Shown: positions 36,267 through 45,774, counted from the stretch's first letter. The stretch is DNA of 64,000 nt from Muribaculaceae bacterium (GCA_022510385.1 JAFLTQ010000010.1:1-64000); one strand, 5' to 3'. Program-made: numbers and translations. Notes: generated by a model from the sequence alone, not told the origin.

Positions 36267-37031
36267 TTATAACTGGGGATAACCCACCCGAACGTGTAAG
36301 TGATGAGTTCGCAGATGATAGTCAAGCCCCCTGCCCACAAGATATTTATCCGTGAAGGCATAAATATTTTTATCTATGCAAGGTGAAACGAATCTTTTCC
36401 CCCCGCCTGTATATATAATGGTCTTTATTCCAAATTCTTCTTTTGCAAGCTTTGCAGAATATTCAATTTCACCGCATATGCCGTTTATAGCCCCCGATAG
36501 GATAGCAGTCGTCGTGTCATAACCAAATGATGTTCTGCTCTCACTATCTTCGACAAGTGGAAGATTGTCTGCACTCTTTGCCAGACCCTCTAATCTTCCT
36601 CTGAATCCTAACGAGATATTTCCCCCTCGGAATATGCCCTTGTCATCTCCCACATCAATTGTCATGGCCGTCCCGATATCAACTACCATTACCGGACTCT
36701 CCCCGACAAACATCTTCGCCCCGAGATAAGCAGCATAACGGTCAGTCCCGATTTTCCCATGATAGGCCGTCAAGTCATAATGCTTGCGAATCTCTTCATC
36801 GGTAAATTCAACCAAAGTATCGTTGAATCGTTCTTTCAACTCAGAAATAAATCCCTCTGAATCTTTTCTAACTGTTGAAACTATTATACCTTTTATGTTG
36901 AGGCTTTCCACCTCCTCCATTATGTCATCAACCGACACTTCTCCCTCGAGCTCCCGCCATAGGAGACCGTCGTCGGTCCAAGAGTCTACCTTGATTCCCG
37001 AATTCCCTATATCGATCGAGAGAGTATTCAT
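36267..37031 (-). CDS. coaX: Type III pantothenate kinase
   Basis: The 254-residue enzyme catalyses the first step of CoA synthesis. It has the ASKHA-fold phosphate loop (SIDIGNSGIKV, 5-15), a GTDRYAAYLGAK stretch, VVDIGTAMTIDV, GGNISLGFRGRLEGL and a late YTGGGKRF. Overlap with the upstream membrane protein gene is 4 bp (37028-37031). Confidence 0.95.
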   Translation of the reverse strand: MNTLSIDIGNSGIKVDSWTDDGLLWRELEGEVSVDDIMEEVESLNIKGIIVSTVRKDSEGFISELKERFNDTLVEFTDEEIRKHYDLTAYHGKIGTDRYAAYLGAKMFVGESPVMVVDIGTAMTIDVGDDKGIFRGGNISLGFRGRLEGLAKSADNLPLVEDSESRTSFGYDTTTAILSGAINGICGEIEYSAKLAKEEFGIKTIIYTGGGKRFVSPCIDKNIYAFTDKYLVGRGLDYHLRTHHLHVRVGYPQL

Positions 37032-37495
37032 TTATTCTCCTGTCGATTGTCGCGGTTTTTTATTTCCTTCTTGGTCTGGGAATAAATAAGCCATGTGGCT
37101 ACTATCTGAATTAATGCCCCTACAAGGGTGAACATAATTGTGTTCCACAACACGGCCAATATGCCGATATAGGGATCGTTGTGGTACTTATGTTGGCCAA
37201 TAAACCAAAAAGCTGTAGCAAGACCGAAAGATATTCCGGCCCACAATTCCATCCTTCTCAGCCGTTTAAGACGCAGCGATTCCTTAGGATCTGACACATC
37301 TACTATTCGAGCCAGCAGATAGATGAGCGCCCCGGCTCCATATATCCAACGAAAAACATTTAAGTATTCTATGCTGGAAACCGTAGTGAATGGCGCAACA
37401 AGGGCAACACATATTAATATTAACCCGAATGTAGAGGTGGCTTCCACCTGCTTTCTCCTCTTTTCAAGTTGCTCTCCCGATAGTTTTGCTGTCAT
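37028..37495 (-). CDS. Four-helix inner-membrane protein, unknown
   Basis: The 155-residue protein has four predicted transmembrane helices (about 20-37, 46-62, 85-102, 112-135), basic ends (QLEKRRKQVEATS; KKEIKNRDNRQENK) and a conserved-looking RLKRLRRMELWAGISFG loop. No family name is recognised. It is translationally coupled to coaX. Membrane location is clear; function is not. Confidence 0.72.
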   Translation of the reverse strand: MTAKLSGEQLEKRRKQVEATSTFGLILICVALVAPFTTVSSIEYLNVFRWIYGAGALIYLLARIVDVSDPKESLRLKRLRRMELWAGISFGLATAFWFIGQHKYHNDPYIGILAVLWNTIMFTLVGALIQIVATWLIYSQTKKEIKNRDNRQENK

Positions 37496-37562
37496 AGCTT
37501 TGAATTTATCGTAAAATCCTTATCTTTTTTTTGGTCTATATTTTCAGATGTGGCAATTTCTT

Positions 37563-37868
37563 TCACTTCAAGATGTAGACATCCTCTGTGGGTCGTTGCA
37601 TATGGAAACGTTCTCGCGCCATCCGTTCCAAGTCTTCGGAATCATGCAGGATAGCCTCTCTCTGTTCCCGATAATAGTCTGCTGAATCTCGACACTCCTT
37701 TATCTGCATCGTCAATGAATTAATCTCCTTTTCATATTTCATATTCAATGCCAAGGATGTCTCATCATTAAAGAACAATACAAGCACCATGAGAGATCCG
37801 ATTAAAATCAACGGTAGATGTGATTTCCTTCGGATCCAGAAATTGAATTTTTTCAGCTTTGCACTCAT
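37563..37868 (-). CDS. FtsB/DivIC family septum protein
   Basis: The 101-residue protein has one transmembrane helix (about 17-33, SHLPLILIGSLMVLVLFF), a predicted coiled coil (about 44-75, EKEINSLTMQIKECRDSADYYREQREAI) and the family end DSEDLERMARERFHMQRPTEDVYIL. FtsB/DivIC joins FtsL and FtsQ in the divisome. It precedes the four-helix membrane protein gene in the same strand by 67 bp. Confidence 0.85.
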   Translation of the reverse strand: MSAKLKKFNFWIRRKSHLPLILIGSLMVLVLFFNDETSLALNMKYEKEINSLTMQIKECRDSADYYREQREAILHDSEDLERMARERFHMQRPTEDVYILK

Positions 37869-38340
37869 ATCGTTTTAATGTGGCAGTCGGTTTCTCACTT
37901 CCCCCTTTCCGACAATACTTCATTATATTGTAATTGCGCATTTTGGGGTTGTAAAGGCAAAATTAATCATAATCTATCAAATGCCACTAAAAAGTAAACT
38001 AATTTTCACATTTAATATGAATTTATCAATTTAGTTTTTGTTAATTTCTGTTTAATCTTTTATGTCTTTTCGGGTTTTTTAATTTGTCTGCGATAAAATC
38101 TCATCCTACTATAAGTGAAAACCGAGGTAATAGCTCAATATTTTCGAGGTATTTACTCGGATATAGTCTATTTTTGTAGTGCCAAGGTCAGTTGAAAAAG
38201 CCAATTATTATTGTTTTTGTTAAGAAATGTTTTTTTACTTAACTTTGCCCTAAACCCTGTACTTGAAAAACGGGGAATAAAAATAGTTCCCATCGCAGCT
38301 TGAATAAATGTTTCGGGTTGGGCCCTAAATGCTATAAGTT
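37869..38340. other. 472-bp gene-free region between divergent genes
   Basis: No credible ORF was seen. It holds a possible minus-strand -7 box for the FtsB gene (TAATTTTG at 37958-37965), a partial CCGAG/CTCGG hairpin near 38121-38160, a plus-strand -7-like box at 38169-38176, and the YccF promoter (38216-38247). The sequence is AT-rich with no repeat cluster. Confidence 0.7.
38216..38247 (+). promoter_or_regulatory. Promoter of the YccF gene
   Basis: TTTG at 38216-38219, a 20-base spacer and TAACTTTG at 38240-38247. The spacer AAGAAATGTTTTTTT is shared with the promoter at 7799-7829. The leader holds GGCCCTAAAT at 38321-38330, 10 bases before the ATG. Confidence 0.75.
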
Positions 38341-38709
38341 ATGAAAATTATCTTAAATATTATATGGATTATATTCGGAGGGCTTGAAGCTGCCATAGGC
38401 TATTTCATAGCAAGCCTCCTTCTGATGTGTACAATTGTGGGGATTCCATTCGGTCTTCAAACCATGAAATTAGGAATCGTTGCCTTATGGCCATTCGGAA
38501 CAGACATTCATTCCGATGGTTGGCCCTCAGGTTGTCTTGCCGGAATAATGAACATTATCTGGTGGATTTTAGGAGGGTTAGTTATTGCAGCAAATCATCT
38601 GGTTTGGGGAATTTTCTTCTGTATCACGGTAATCGGAATACCTTTCGGAATGGAAAATTTCAAATTAATGCTCCTTGCCCTTTTCCCCTTCGGCAAAAGA
38701 GTGGGATAA
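38341..38709 (+). CDS. YccF domain membrane protein
   Basis: The 122-residue protein carries two copies of the YccF-type hydrophobic module: the first near MKIILNIIWIIFGG...GIPFGLQTMKLG, and the second near NIIWWILGG...GIPFGMENFKLMLLALFPFGK. About four transmembrane segments. Function is unknown. It is followed by serB after 27 bp and is probably co-transcribed with it. Confidence 0.88.
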   Translation: MKIILNIIWIIFGGLEAAIGYFIASLLLMCTIVGIPFGLQTMKLGIVALWPFGTDIHSDGWPSGCLAGIMNIIWWILGGLVIAANHLVWGIFFCITVIGIPFGMENFKLMLLALFPFGKRVG

Positions 38710-38736
38710 TTATTTTGAATTATTTGACAAAAAATC

Positions 38737-39987
38737 ATGAAAAAAGATAAGAAAATTAAGCCTGAGCTTATACTGATAAACATTACCGGAGCCGACCGTA
38801 TCGGACTGACTGCCGAATTGATGGATACGCTTTCGAGATATGATGCAACCGTGCTCGATATCGGGCAGGCTGACATTCATCATAATCTTTCTTTGGGTAT
38901 TCTTTTCAAGACTGTAAATATTAAAAGCGGTGACATTTTGAAGGAGCTTCTCGTGAAAACAAATGCCATGAGAGTGCAAGTCTCTTTCAATATTATCAGC
39001 GAGGAAGAATATAACGACTGGGTGGGTCGTCAAGGAAAGAGCCGATATATAATCACCATCTTAGGTAGAAAAATCACGGCCCGACAAATTGCTGCAACCT
39101 CAAAAGTGATTGCCAAACAGGGATTGAATATTGATTCAATCACACGTCTCACAGGCCGAATCCCTCTTGATGAAAATCAAAAAGCCTTGACTAAAGCTTG
39201 TATAGAATTTTCTGTCAGAGGCACTCCAAATAATATGGAGAAGATGCAACGCGAATTCATGGAGCTTTCCCATAAATTAAACTATGATATTTCGCTGCAG
39301 GAGGACACAGTCTACAGGAGAACTCGCCGACTGATTTGCTTTGATATGGATTCAACTTTAATCAGAACGGAAGTAATCGATGAACTGGCTGACCGTGCAG
39401 GCGTCGGAGATGAAGTCAGAGCCATAACTGAGTCGGCAATGAGAGGAGAAATTGATTTTGAAGAAAGTTTTAAAAGGCGTGTTGCTCTTTTGAAAGGTCT
39501 CGATATATCTGTCATGAAAGAGATTGCCGAAAATCTGCCCATCACTGAAGGGCTCGACCGTCTTATGGAAATTTTAAAGAGATCGGGATATAAAACTGCC
39601 ATTCTTTCCGGTGGATTCACTTATTTCGGGAATTTCCTCAAACAGAAATATGGATTCGACTATGTTTATGCAAATGACTTGGAAGTTGGACCCGACGGCA
39701 AATTGACAGGGAAACATCTTGGGGATATTGTTGACGGGAAACGAAAAAAGGAGTTGTTGAGGCTTATAGCACAAGTTGAAAATATAAATTTAGCTCAAAC
39801 TATTGCCGTAGGCGACGGGGCAAACGATCTTCCCATGCTGTCGGAAGCGGGTCTTGGAATTGCTTTCCATGCCAAGCCAAAAGTCAAGGCTGAGGCGGGG
39901 CAGAGCATTTCAACAATAGGTATTGACGGAATCCTTTATTTCCTCGGATTTAAAGATTCTTATATGGACCTGTCTGTACATGCTTAG
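38737..39987 (+). CDS. serB: Phosphoserine phosphatase with N-terminal ACT domains
   Basis: The 416-residue protein carries two ACT-type domains (about 10-95 and 100-180: LINITGADRIGLTAELMDTLSRYDATVLDI; IITILGRKITARQIA) and a HAD phosphatase (about 200-405: ICFDMDSTLIRTEVIDELA, AILSGGFTYFG, GDGANDLPMLSEAGLGIAF). It forms serine from phosphoserine; ACT domains probably sense serine. It follows the YccF gene in one transcription unit. Confidence 0.93.
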   Translation: MKKDKKIKPELILINITGADRIGLTAELMDTLSRYDATVLDIGQADIHHNLSLGILFKTVNIKSGDILKELLVKTNAMRVQVSFNIISEEEYNDWVGRQGKSRYIITILGRKITARQIAATSKVIAKQGLNIDSITRLTGRIPLDENQKALTKACIEFSVRGTPNNMEKMQREFMELSHKLNYDISLQEDTVYRRTRRLICFDMDSTLIRTEVIDELADRAGVGDEVRAITESAMRGEIDFEESFKRRVALLKGLDISVMKEIAENLPITEGLDRLMEILKRSGYKTAILSGGFTYFGNFLKQKYGFDYVYANDLEVGPDGKLTGKHLGDIVDGKRKKELLRLIAQVENINLAQTIAVGDGANDLPMLSEAGLGIAFHAKPKVKAEAGQSISTIGIDGILYFLGFKDSYMDLSVHA

Positions 39988-40035
39988 TAAGTTTGAATTC
40001 TCATCTAAGGAAGTGTTGACTATTAAGGGTTGATG

Positions 40036-40043
40036 TATTTTTG
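40036..40043 (+). promoter_or_regulatory. Putative -7 box of the patatin gene
   Basis: TATTTTTG at 40036-40043 lies 27 bases before the ATG at 40071, with a TTG 18 bases upstream of the box at 40015-40017 as a weak -33. Confidence 0.45.
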
Positions 40044-40070
40044 AGAACAGAAAAAAATTTGTGGGTAATT

Positions 40071-42380
40071 ATGCTCAGGAGAATATTGATTACGCTTTTC
40101 TTGGCAGCGACATTTTGGAGTTCCACCAATGCAAGAGAGAGTGTGGGCTTAGTGCTTAGCGGTGGCGGTGCCAAAGGGGTTGCGCATATAGGAGTGATAA
40201 AAGCTTTGGAAGATGCCGGAATCCCCGTAGACTATGTTACCGGCACTTCTATGGGAGCAATTGTCGGAAGCCTTTATAGTTGCGGTTGGAATCCTGAAGA
40301 GATGCTCGATTTGATTCTTTCCCCAAGTTTCAAATATTGGAGCACCGGCACACTTAACCGAAATTATGAATATCTTGTAGCGTTGCCCGACCGGTCTGCA
40401 CAATGGATTACATTTGACCCTGCACATTCCGGCAAATCAAATATTTTTCACAATATTATTCCTACTTCACTGATCAACCCTATTCCAATGAATTTGGAAT
40501 TTCTTGAGCTGTATAGCCCATATTCCGAGCAGTGTGGAGAAAATTTCAACAACCTGTTTGTTCCTTTCCGTTGTGTCACTAGCGACGTTTACCATAAACA
40601 TAAGATTGTGTTGAAATCAGGCTCTTTGGGTGATGCCGTAAGGGCTTCAATGAGTTTCCCGTTAGTTTTCAAGCCTATAGAGATTGATAACGTCTTGGTC
40701 TATGACGGTGGCATCTACGACAATTTCCCGGTTGACGTGATGAGAAATGATTTTCATCCTGATTTTATAATCGGTGTGTCTGTTTCAGGTCCTGACTCTA
40801 AACCGGAACCGGGTGATATCTATAGTCAGCTCGAAGACATGATTATCCAAAACAACAACTACGACCTGCCTGCTGATGAAGGTGTCAAAATACAGGTTCC
40901 TGTTCTTAATTTTGGCGTTTTGGATTGGGGAGATTCTCAAGAAATATATAACATCGGATATAAGACCGGACTCTCAATGGTGGATTCCATTAAAAAGAGA
41001 CTCCCGGCAAGGGAAAGCCTCTCGGAGGTCACAAAACGCAGGAATGAATTCAAATCCAAAACCCCGGTTGTCGCTTTTGATTCCATCGAAGTAACCGGGG
41101 CCACTCCGAGCCAGGCAAAATATATAAAATTCCTTTTTGAGAGGAAAAAGAAAAAAAACGAACAAATAAATTCCATCTCTTTGGAAGAAGTAAAAGAGGG
41201 TTATTATCGTGCCGTCGAAGAGGGGAAACTTCATAATTTACTCCCGCAGGCAAAATTTTGCCCCGACGGAACAAATATTTTATTGCTGGAAGCTTCCGTG
41301 AAGAGTCCATGGTCGTTTGGAGTCGGCGGATGGATCACCAGTTCAACCAACAGTTTCTTATATCTTACCGGAGGTTATCACACCTTGAATTTCAACAGCC
41401 TGAGTGTCGACCTTAGCGGTTGGCTAGGTCAGACATATTATGGAGTTAGGCTCAGAGGTCAGATCACTTTGACTTCCACCATACCCTCCTACCTTGAATT
41501 GGAAGGCGTTTTAAGCCGTCAAAAATATTATGACAAGGAAATCATGTTTTATCAGAGTGATATTCCCTCATTCATAAACCAATTTGAAAATTTTGTAAGG
41601 CTTCGCTATAAATGGGCGTTAGGACGTCCGGCCATGGGGTATATCAACCTTTCTTATGGAAGAATTACCGATACTTATTTCCCACAGATAACATCCGACT
41701 ATTTCCGCCTTTATAAAGACAAGACTATCTACAATATTGCCGCTCTTGAAGGAGGTGTCGAGCTTAACACCTTAAACAATCCCATGTACCCAAGTCAGGG
41801 TCGCGAATTGAATGCAAGAGTAAGGATAAACCACGAAGAGAGCCAATTAAGAATTTATGAAGCTGAGCCGTTGAAAAAATGGGCACATCATTTCACCGGT
41901 TCTTTAGAACTGAAATGGGCACATTATTTCCAGCTTCACAACAATTTCAAGCTTGGCGCCATGGCCAACGGTATGGGGAGTATTCTAAAACTCTATCAAG
42001 ATTTCACAAGCACTATGATTCACTGCCCCGCTTTTGCGCCAACCCCATCTATGAAGGACTATTTTATTCCGGCTTTCCGTTCTCCAAATTATGTTGCCGC
42101 AGGGGTGATTCCTATATGGATGCCAATTAACCATGCTCAATTGCGAGGCGATTTCTATGTTTACTCCCCTATCCGCGGCATTTCTGCCGACAAGGCCGGT
42201 ATGGCTCAATATGACGGATGGTTTAAGAAAGCACATTTCTTAGGAGAAGTTGCTGCCGTTTATAATTTCCCCTTCGCAAGCCTCTCTCTATATGTGAATT
42301 ATCTGACGGCGCCTAAAGGCAATTGGAATTTTGGAATTAATCTGGGGCTCTTCCTGAAAGCGCCACGACTTATGTGGTAG
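40071..42380 (+). CDS. Patatin-like phospholipase fused to an outer-membrane barrel (type Vd-like)
   Basis: The 769-residue protein has a signal peptide (LITLFLAATFWSSTNA) and a patatin domain (about 24-320). The oxyanion motif GGGAKG is at 31-36, the nucleophile Ser60 is in GTSMG, and the catalytic Asp is near 211 in DGG. A POTRA-like linker (SIEVTGATPSQAKYIKFLFE) and a BamA/PlpD-like barrel ending NLGLFLKAPRLMW follow. It probably displays a lipid-cleaving enzyme at the surface. The TTG at 40041 is rejected as start. Confidence 0.88.
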   Translation: MLRRILITLFLAATFWSSTNARESVGLVLSGGGAKGVAHIGVIKALEDAGIPVDYVTGTSMGAIVGSLYSCGWNPEEMLDLILSPSFKYWSTGTLNRNYEYLVALPDRSAQWITFDPAHSGKSNIFHNIIPTSLINPIPMNLEFLELYSPYSEQCGENFNNLFVPFRCVTSDVYHKHKIVLKSGSLGDAVRASMSFPLVFKPIEIDNVLVYDGGIYDNFPVDVMRNDFHPDFIIGVSVSGPDSKPEPGDIYSQLEDMIIQNNNYDLPADEGVKIQVPVLNFGVLDWGDSQEIYNIGYKTGLSMVDSIKKRLPARESLSEVTKRRNEFKSKTPVVAFDSIEVTGATPSQAKYIKFLFERKKKKNEQINSISLEEVKEGYYRAVEEGKLHNLLPQAKFCPDGTNILLLEASVKSPWSFGVGGWITSSTNSFLYLTGGYHTLNFNSLSVDLSGWLGQTYYGVRLRGQITLTSTIPSYLELEGVLSRQKYYDKEIMFYQSDIPSFINQFENFVRLRYKWALGRPAMGYINLSYGRITDTYFPQITSDYFRLYKDKTIYNIAALEGGVELNTLNNPMYPSQGRELNARVRINHEESQLRIYEAEPLKKWAHHFTGSLELKWAHYFQLHNNFKLGAMANGMGSILKLYQDFTSTMIHCPAFAPTPSMKDYFIPAFRSPNYVAAGVIPIWMPINHAQLRGDFYVYSPIRGISADKAGMAQYDGWFKKAHFLGEVAAVYNFPFASLSLYVNYLTAPKGNWNFGINLGLFLKAPRLMW

Positions 42381-42398
42381 GATTAATTTTTATCTCTA

Positions 42399-43436
42399 TT
42401 AATTTTTATCTGCCGGGAAGCCGGAGGTGGTCCATACTGAATCGGGGAATATAAGCAAAGCCTCCACTCTAGCCTCATCAATCAATTCCTTTGCCATCTC
42501 AGGGGTAGAGGCCATGCAGGCTGTTGCAATCGCATCCGCTTCCATACATGTCTCGGCTATCACAGTGGCACTCAGAATTTCACTCAAATATGGAAATCCG
42601 GTCAACGGTGATATGGTATGGGCTCTTTTTGTAGCCCCATCTTCGCGATAGTTCCTATAATTCCCTGAAGTTGCAACCCCCACATCAGTCACACTGATAA
42701 CAAGAGCCGTATCCTCTCCCGGATTTTTCCCCTCCACCGGAGCATCTACCGCTATCTTCCAATCCCTTCCGCTTGGGCTCTTCCCGGAAAGCGTTATCTC
42801 TCCTCCAATCTCTATCATAAAGTCGTCTGTGCCGTTTCTATGGAACATTTCCCCGATTGCATCACATCCATACCCTTTCGCTATGGCAGAAAAATTGAAC
42901 CGTGTCCGGTAATCCTCTTTTATTATGTAGCCATCCCTTAATAGAGTCTTTTCGATGCCTACAAACTCTCGTATGCTATCAATTGCCAAAGTGTCAGCTG
43001 TAGGAGTGTGCCCAAGACCAAATCCCCAGGCATCCACAAGAGGAGCAACCGTAGGGTCAAACGATCCTTTGCTTATCCGGTTTATACGTAGTGATTCTTC
43101 ATACACTTTCTTCAAATGTCTATCTGCTGATATGCTGTCTGAATTGTTCAATCTGCTTGTCAACGAATTCTTGTCAAATACGGACAGGCTTCCTCCCACC
43201 TCATTAAGAACCTCCATGACTGAATCCTGCAATGTGGGGCTCCCTTTATACGTGATATGGTATAAAGTATTCCATATCATCCCCTCCATCTTTTGGTATC
43301 CTTTTTCTTTATCATACCCTGCTTTTGATCCGCATGAAATAAAGGTTAGAGCGAATAAGGCAACAATATATATTTTTGATATGATTTCGTGGTGAAAATA
43401 TGGCAGATTGCTTAATCTAAAACTTCTCCTTTTCAT
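42399..43436 (-). CDS. apbE: FAD:protein FMN transferase (ApbE), lipoprotein form
   Basis: The 345-residue enzyme attaches FMN to target proteins such as NqrB/C or RnfD/G. It has a hydrophobic N-terminus with a lipobox at Cys35 (ALTFISC), the core FDPTVAPLVDAWGFG, RFNFSAIAKGYGCDAI, EIGGEITLSGKSPSGRDW and HTISPLTGFPY. The N-terminus has ~20 residues before the signal, longer than usual, and no Met lies between. No NQR or Rnf genes are nearby. Confidence 0.88.
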   Translation of the reverse strand: MKRRSFRLSNLPYFHHEIISKIYIVALFALTFISCGSKAGYDKEKGYQKMEGMIWNTLYHITYKGSPTLQDSVMEVLNEVGGSLSVFDKNSLTSRLNNSDSISADRHLKKVYEESLRINRISKGSFDPTVAPLVDAWGFGLGHTPTADTLAIDSIREFVGIEKTLLRDGYIIKEDYRTRFNFSAIAKGYGCDAIGEMFHRNGTDDFMIEIGGEITLSGKSPSGRDWKIAVDAPVEGKNPGEDTALVISVTDVGVATSGNYRNYREDGATKRAHTISPLTGFPYLSEILSATVIAETCMEADAIATACMASTPEMAKELIDEARVEALLIFPDSVWTTSGFPADKN

Positions 43437-43525
43437 AAATCTTTTGACAAAAAATATCCAATGGTTTCTAACGTTGTCATAAAATTATATAAAATAAATA
43501 TAAATGATTATTTTTGTAAGAGAAA

Positions 43526-44134
43526 ATGCAAAATTATCCTGAAATGAAAGAGAGTTACATATTTTTAGCAGCAGGTTTTGAAGAGATAGAAGCCCTGACT
43601 GCAGTAGATGTTATGAGAAGAGCCGGTATGGAGGTTCACACAGTGTCAATCACATCCGCATTACAGGTGAGAGGCGCACACGGTGTGACCGTAAATGCCG
43701 ATATGTTGTTTGACAACACACTTTTTTCCGACCCGGAATGGCTTGTTCTTCCCGGAGGAATGCCCGGAGCAACCAATCTTTTCGAGTTCGGTCAGCTACA
43801 AGGTTTGTTAAAAAATCAAGCGGAAAGCCCGAAAGGCAGAATTGCCGCCATTTGTGCAGCCCCGGCTGTGGTTTTAGGGCAATTGGGATTGCTCAATGGT
43901 GAAAAAGCCACTTGTTATCCGGGATTTGAAAACCTTGTAGAGGGAGCCGAAATGATTGATGCTCCTGTCGTTGTCAGCAATAAATTCGTTCTGGGAAACG
44001 GCCCCGCCAATGCACTTCCCTGGGCGCTGACTATTGTGAGGGAAGCAAGAGGCAAGGAAGTCGCTTCTAAGGTGGCAAACGGTATGCTTTACTATCGTTC
44101 GGACGTAAATCCTCAACAAAATTTCTTCGGTTAA
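43526..44134 (+). CDS. DJ-1/PfpI family protein
   Basis: The 202-residue protein has the DJ-1 core: IFLAAGFEEIEALTAVDVMRRAG, VLPGGMPGATNLFE and the nucleophile elbow AAICAAPAVVLGQLG. It may be a glyoxalase/deglycase-like or chaperone protein. The start is ambiguous: ATG at 43526, nine bases after a TATTTTTG box (43509-43516), or ATG at 43544. The stop overlaps the next start (TAATG). Confidence 0.87.
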   Translation: MQNYPEMKESYIFLAAGFEEIEALTAVDVMRRAGMEVHTVSITSALQVRGAHGVTVNADMLFDNTLFSDPEWLVLPGGMPGATNLFEFGQLQGLLKNQAESPKGRIAAICAAPAVVLGQLGLLNGEKATCYPGFENLVEGAEMIDAPVVVSNKFVLGNGPANALPWALTIVREARGKEVASKVANGMLYYRSDVNPQQNFFG

Positions 44135-44727
44135 TGTCTGACAGCTATTTTACCATAGCAAAAGAGGGAAGCGGAATCTTTAAAGAGAAGATGAGCAAGT
44201 TTCTCTCTTTTGCTTTATCAATTCGAGATAGCGAGGAAGCGAAGACTCTTGTAAAAAAATATCAAAATGAGTATCATGATGCTCGCCACGTCTGCTGGGC
44301 TTATATGATCGGCCCTCAGCGGCAAGAATGGCAATTGAATGATAACGGAGAGCCATCCGGAACAGCCGGCAAACCGATTTTAGGTCAGATCAATAGCTTT
44401 GGCCTGACAAATGTTTTGGTGGTGGTTGTTAGATATTTTGGAGGAATAAAACTGGGAACTCCGGGACTTATTGCAGCCTATAGGGAAGCTGCTCGGCTTG
44501 CTCTCGAGGATGCCGGCAAAAAAGAGCAATTTCAAATGCTCTCATTAAAAATCTCCTTCCCATATCAATCTGCAAACGAAGTGATGAAGATTGTGAAATC
44601 TGAAGATCTTGAAGTGGTGGAAAAAATTTTTGATAGCGATTGTGAAATGACTATATCATGCCGGTTGAATATCGCTGATAGAATAAAGTCACGTCTCGAA
44701 AAGATTCCGGGTCTGCAGTTTGACTGA
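44134..44727 (+). CDS. YigZ/IMPACT family protein
   Basis: The 197-residue protein has the YigZ N-terminal domain (SKFLSFALSIRDSEEAKTLVKKYQNEYHDARHVCWAY, then DNGEPSGTAGKPIL, VLVVVVRYFGGIKLGTPGL) and a C-terminal DUF1949-like ferredoxin fold. Function in bacteria is uncertain; it may bind nucleic acid or a translation factor. It is coupled to the DJ-1 gene by a TAATG overlap. Confidence 0.9.
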   Translation: MSDSYFTIAKEGSGIFKEKMSKFLSFALSIRDSEEAKTLVKKYQNEYHDARHVCWAYMIGPQRQEWQLNDNGEPSGTAGKPILGQINSFGLTNVLVVVVRYFGGIKLGTPGLIAAYREAARLALEDAGKKEQFQMLSLKISFPYQSANEVMKIVKSEDLEVVEKIFDSDCEMTISCRLNIADRIKSRLEKIPGLQFD

Positions 44728-44777
44728 TAGGCAGTTTTGAAAAAGAATAAATCCTATTTAAATTTGAAAAACGTCCT

Positions 44778-45524
44778 CTATATTTTAGTCACAGTCTCCG
44801 AGAGCAGCTTCCTAAGTTCTTCCACATTTGTTGCCGACCCTATATATAAGGATGGATTGATACCTCTTTCTTCCAAAGCCTGAGGAGTGAATGGGAAAAC
44901 TCTTCCTTTCAAATTCATCCATATTGCATGCCATCCAGCTTTTAATGCCCCAAGGATATCAGTTTCAGGATGATCCCCTATCATGATGAATGGCGGCGTT
45001 GCGCCCGTTTCCTGAATTGCGTATTCAAAAAGCTTGATATCCGGCTTGTTTATCCCTATTTCCTCACTCACTATCGTGCGGGTGATATATTTTCCCAAGC
45101 CTGAAAATTGTAATTTCTTATATTGAGTTTTGGAGAAACCATTAGACAAAACTGCAATAAGACAATGTTTGGTGAGCTCTCCCAGCATTTCTTCCATACC
45201 TTGAAATTTCTCTGTTCCCTCGGCAAGGATATCCAGATATGTGGTTTCAAGTTCCTCGCATACAGCCGTCAGGACTTCAAACTGGCGCGTTGCCAATGTG
45301 CGACGCCATCTCTCCCTCTTTAATTCTTCAGTTGTGACTTTCCCCTTGGCATATAAATCCCACAAAAGAGAATTATTTTCATGATAGATATCAATAAATT
45401 CCTCCTCTGTCTTAAAAAGTTTTCTCAAAATTGGAGAAATTGCATAAAGCTTACGAAGGCTTATCGCGGAATTTGCTGAAAAATTCCAAATCGTGTCATC
45501 AAGATCAAAAAATAGCCATTTCAT
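44778..45524 (-). CDS. HAD pyrimidine nucleotidase, YjjG family
   Basis: The 248-residue phosphatase has HAD motif I FFDLDDTIWNF, a cap region (ISPILRKLFKTEEEFIDIYHENNSLLWDLY), motif II AVLSNGFSKTQYKKL and motif III GINKPDIKLFEYAI, with a late MIGDHPETDILGALKAGW. It probably cleaves non-canonical or damaged pyrimidine nucleotides. A TAAATTTG box lies four bases before the ATG, predicting a leaderless message. Confidence 0.88.
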   Translation of the reverse strand: MKWLFFDLDDTIWNFSANSAISLRKLYAISPILRKLFKTEEEFIDIYHENNSLLWDLYAKGKVTTEELKRERWRRTLATRQFEVLTAVCEELETTYLDILAEGTEKFQGMEEMLGELTKHCLIAVLSNGFSKTQYKKLQFSGLGKYITRTIVSEEIGINKPDIKLFEYAIQETGATPPFIMIGDHPETDILGALKAGWHAIWMNLKGRVFPFTPQALEERGINPSLYIGSATNVEELRKLLSETVTKI

Positions 45525-45528
45525 AAGG

Positions 45529-45536
45529 CAAATTTA
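45529..45536 (-). promoter_or_regulatory. -7 box four bases before the HAD nucleotidase ATG
   Basis: Minus strand TAAATTTG at 45529-45536, then four bases, then the ATG at 45524. The -33 match is weak. It is part of the leaderless set. Confidence 0.55.
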
Positions 45537-45646
45537 ACGATAATAGAGGGATTTTTAAATATGCCTTTCAGTAAGTCAAAAAAATTACCGATATTTGCAG
45601 TCTGAAATAAAATTGGAAAGAGGGCCTTAATCAAAATCAAAGGTTC

Positions 45647-45655
45647 GGGCCTAAA
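45647..45655 (+). promoter_or_regulatory. GGGCCTAAA-type leader motif before the 29-residue protein gene
   Basis: GGTTCGGGCCTAAA ends here at 45655. It resembles the GGCCCTAAAT motifs in the WYL and YccF leaders (7887-7896 and 38321-38330). It lies 29 bases before the ATG at 45685. Confidence 0.4.
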
Positions 45656-45684
45656 GAAATACATAAACATAAATATTAATCAAT

Positions 45685-45774
45685 ATGCCAAGCGGAAAGA
45701 AAAGAAAAGGCCATAAAATGGCTACTCACAAACGCAAAAAAAGACTGAGAAAGAATCGTCATAAGAAGAAGTGA
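45685..45774 (+). CDS. 29-residue basic AURKAIP1/COX24-like protein, probably ribosomal
   Basis: The tiny ORF encodes a protein starting MPSGKKRKGHKMATHKRKKR and ending RKNRHKKK, with about 60% Lys, Arg and His. Bacteroidota carry a conserved protein of this size and pattern, annotated as AURKAIP1/COX24 domain (related to mitochondrial mS38 and mycobacterial bS22), so ribosomal association is likely but inferred. It lies 150 bp before the RNase E/G gene with a hairpin between. Translation is in frame from ATG to TGA. Confidence 0.8.
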   Translation: MPSGKKRKGHKMATHKRKKRLRKNRHKKK

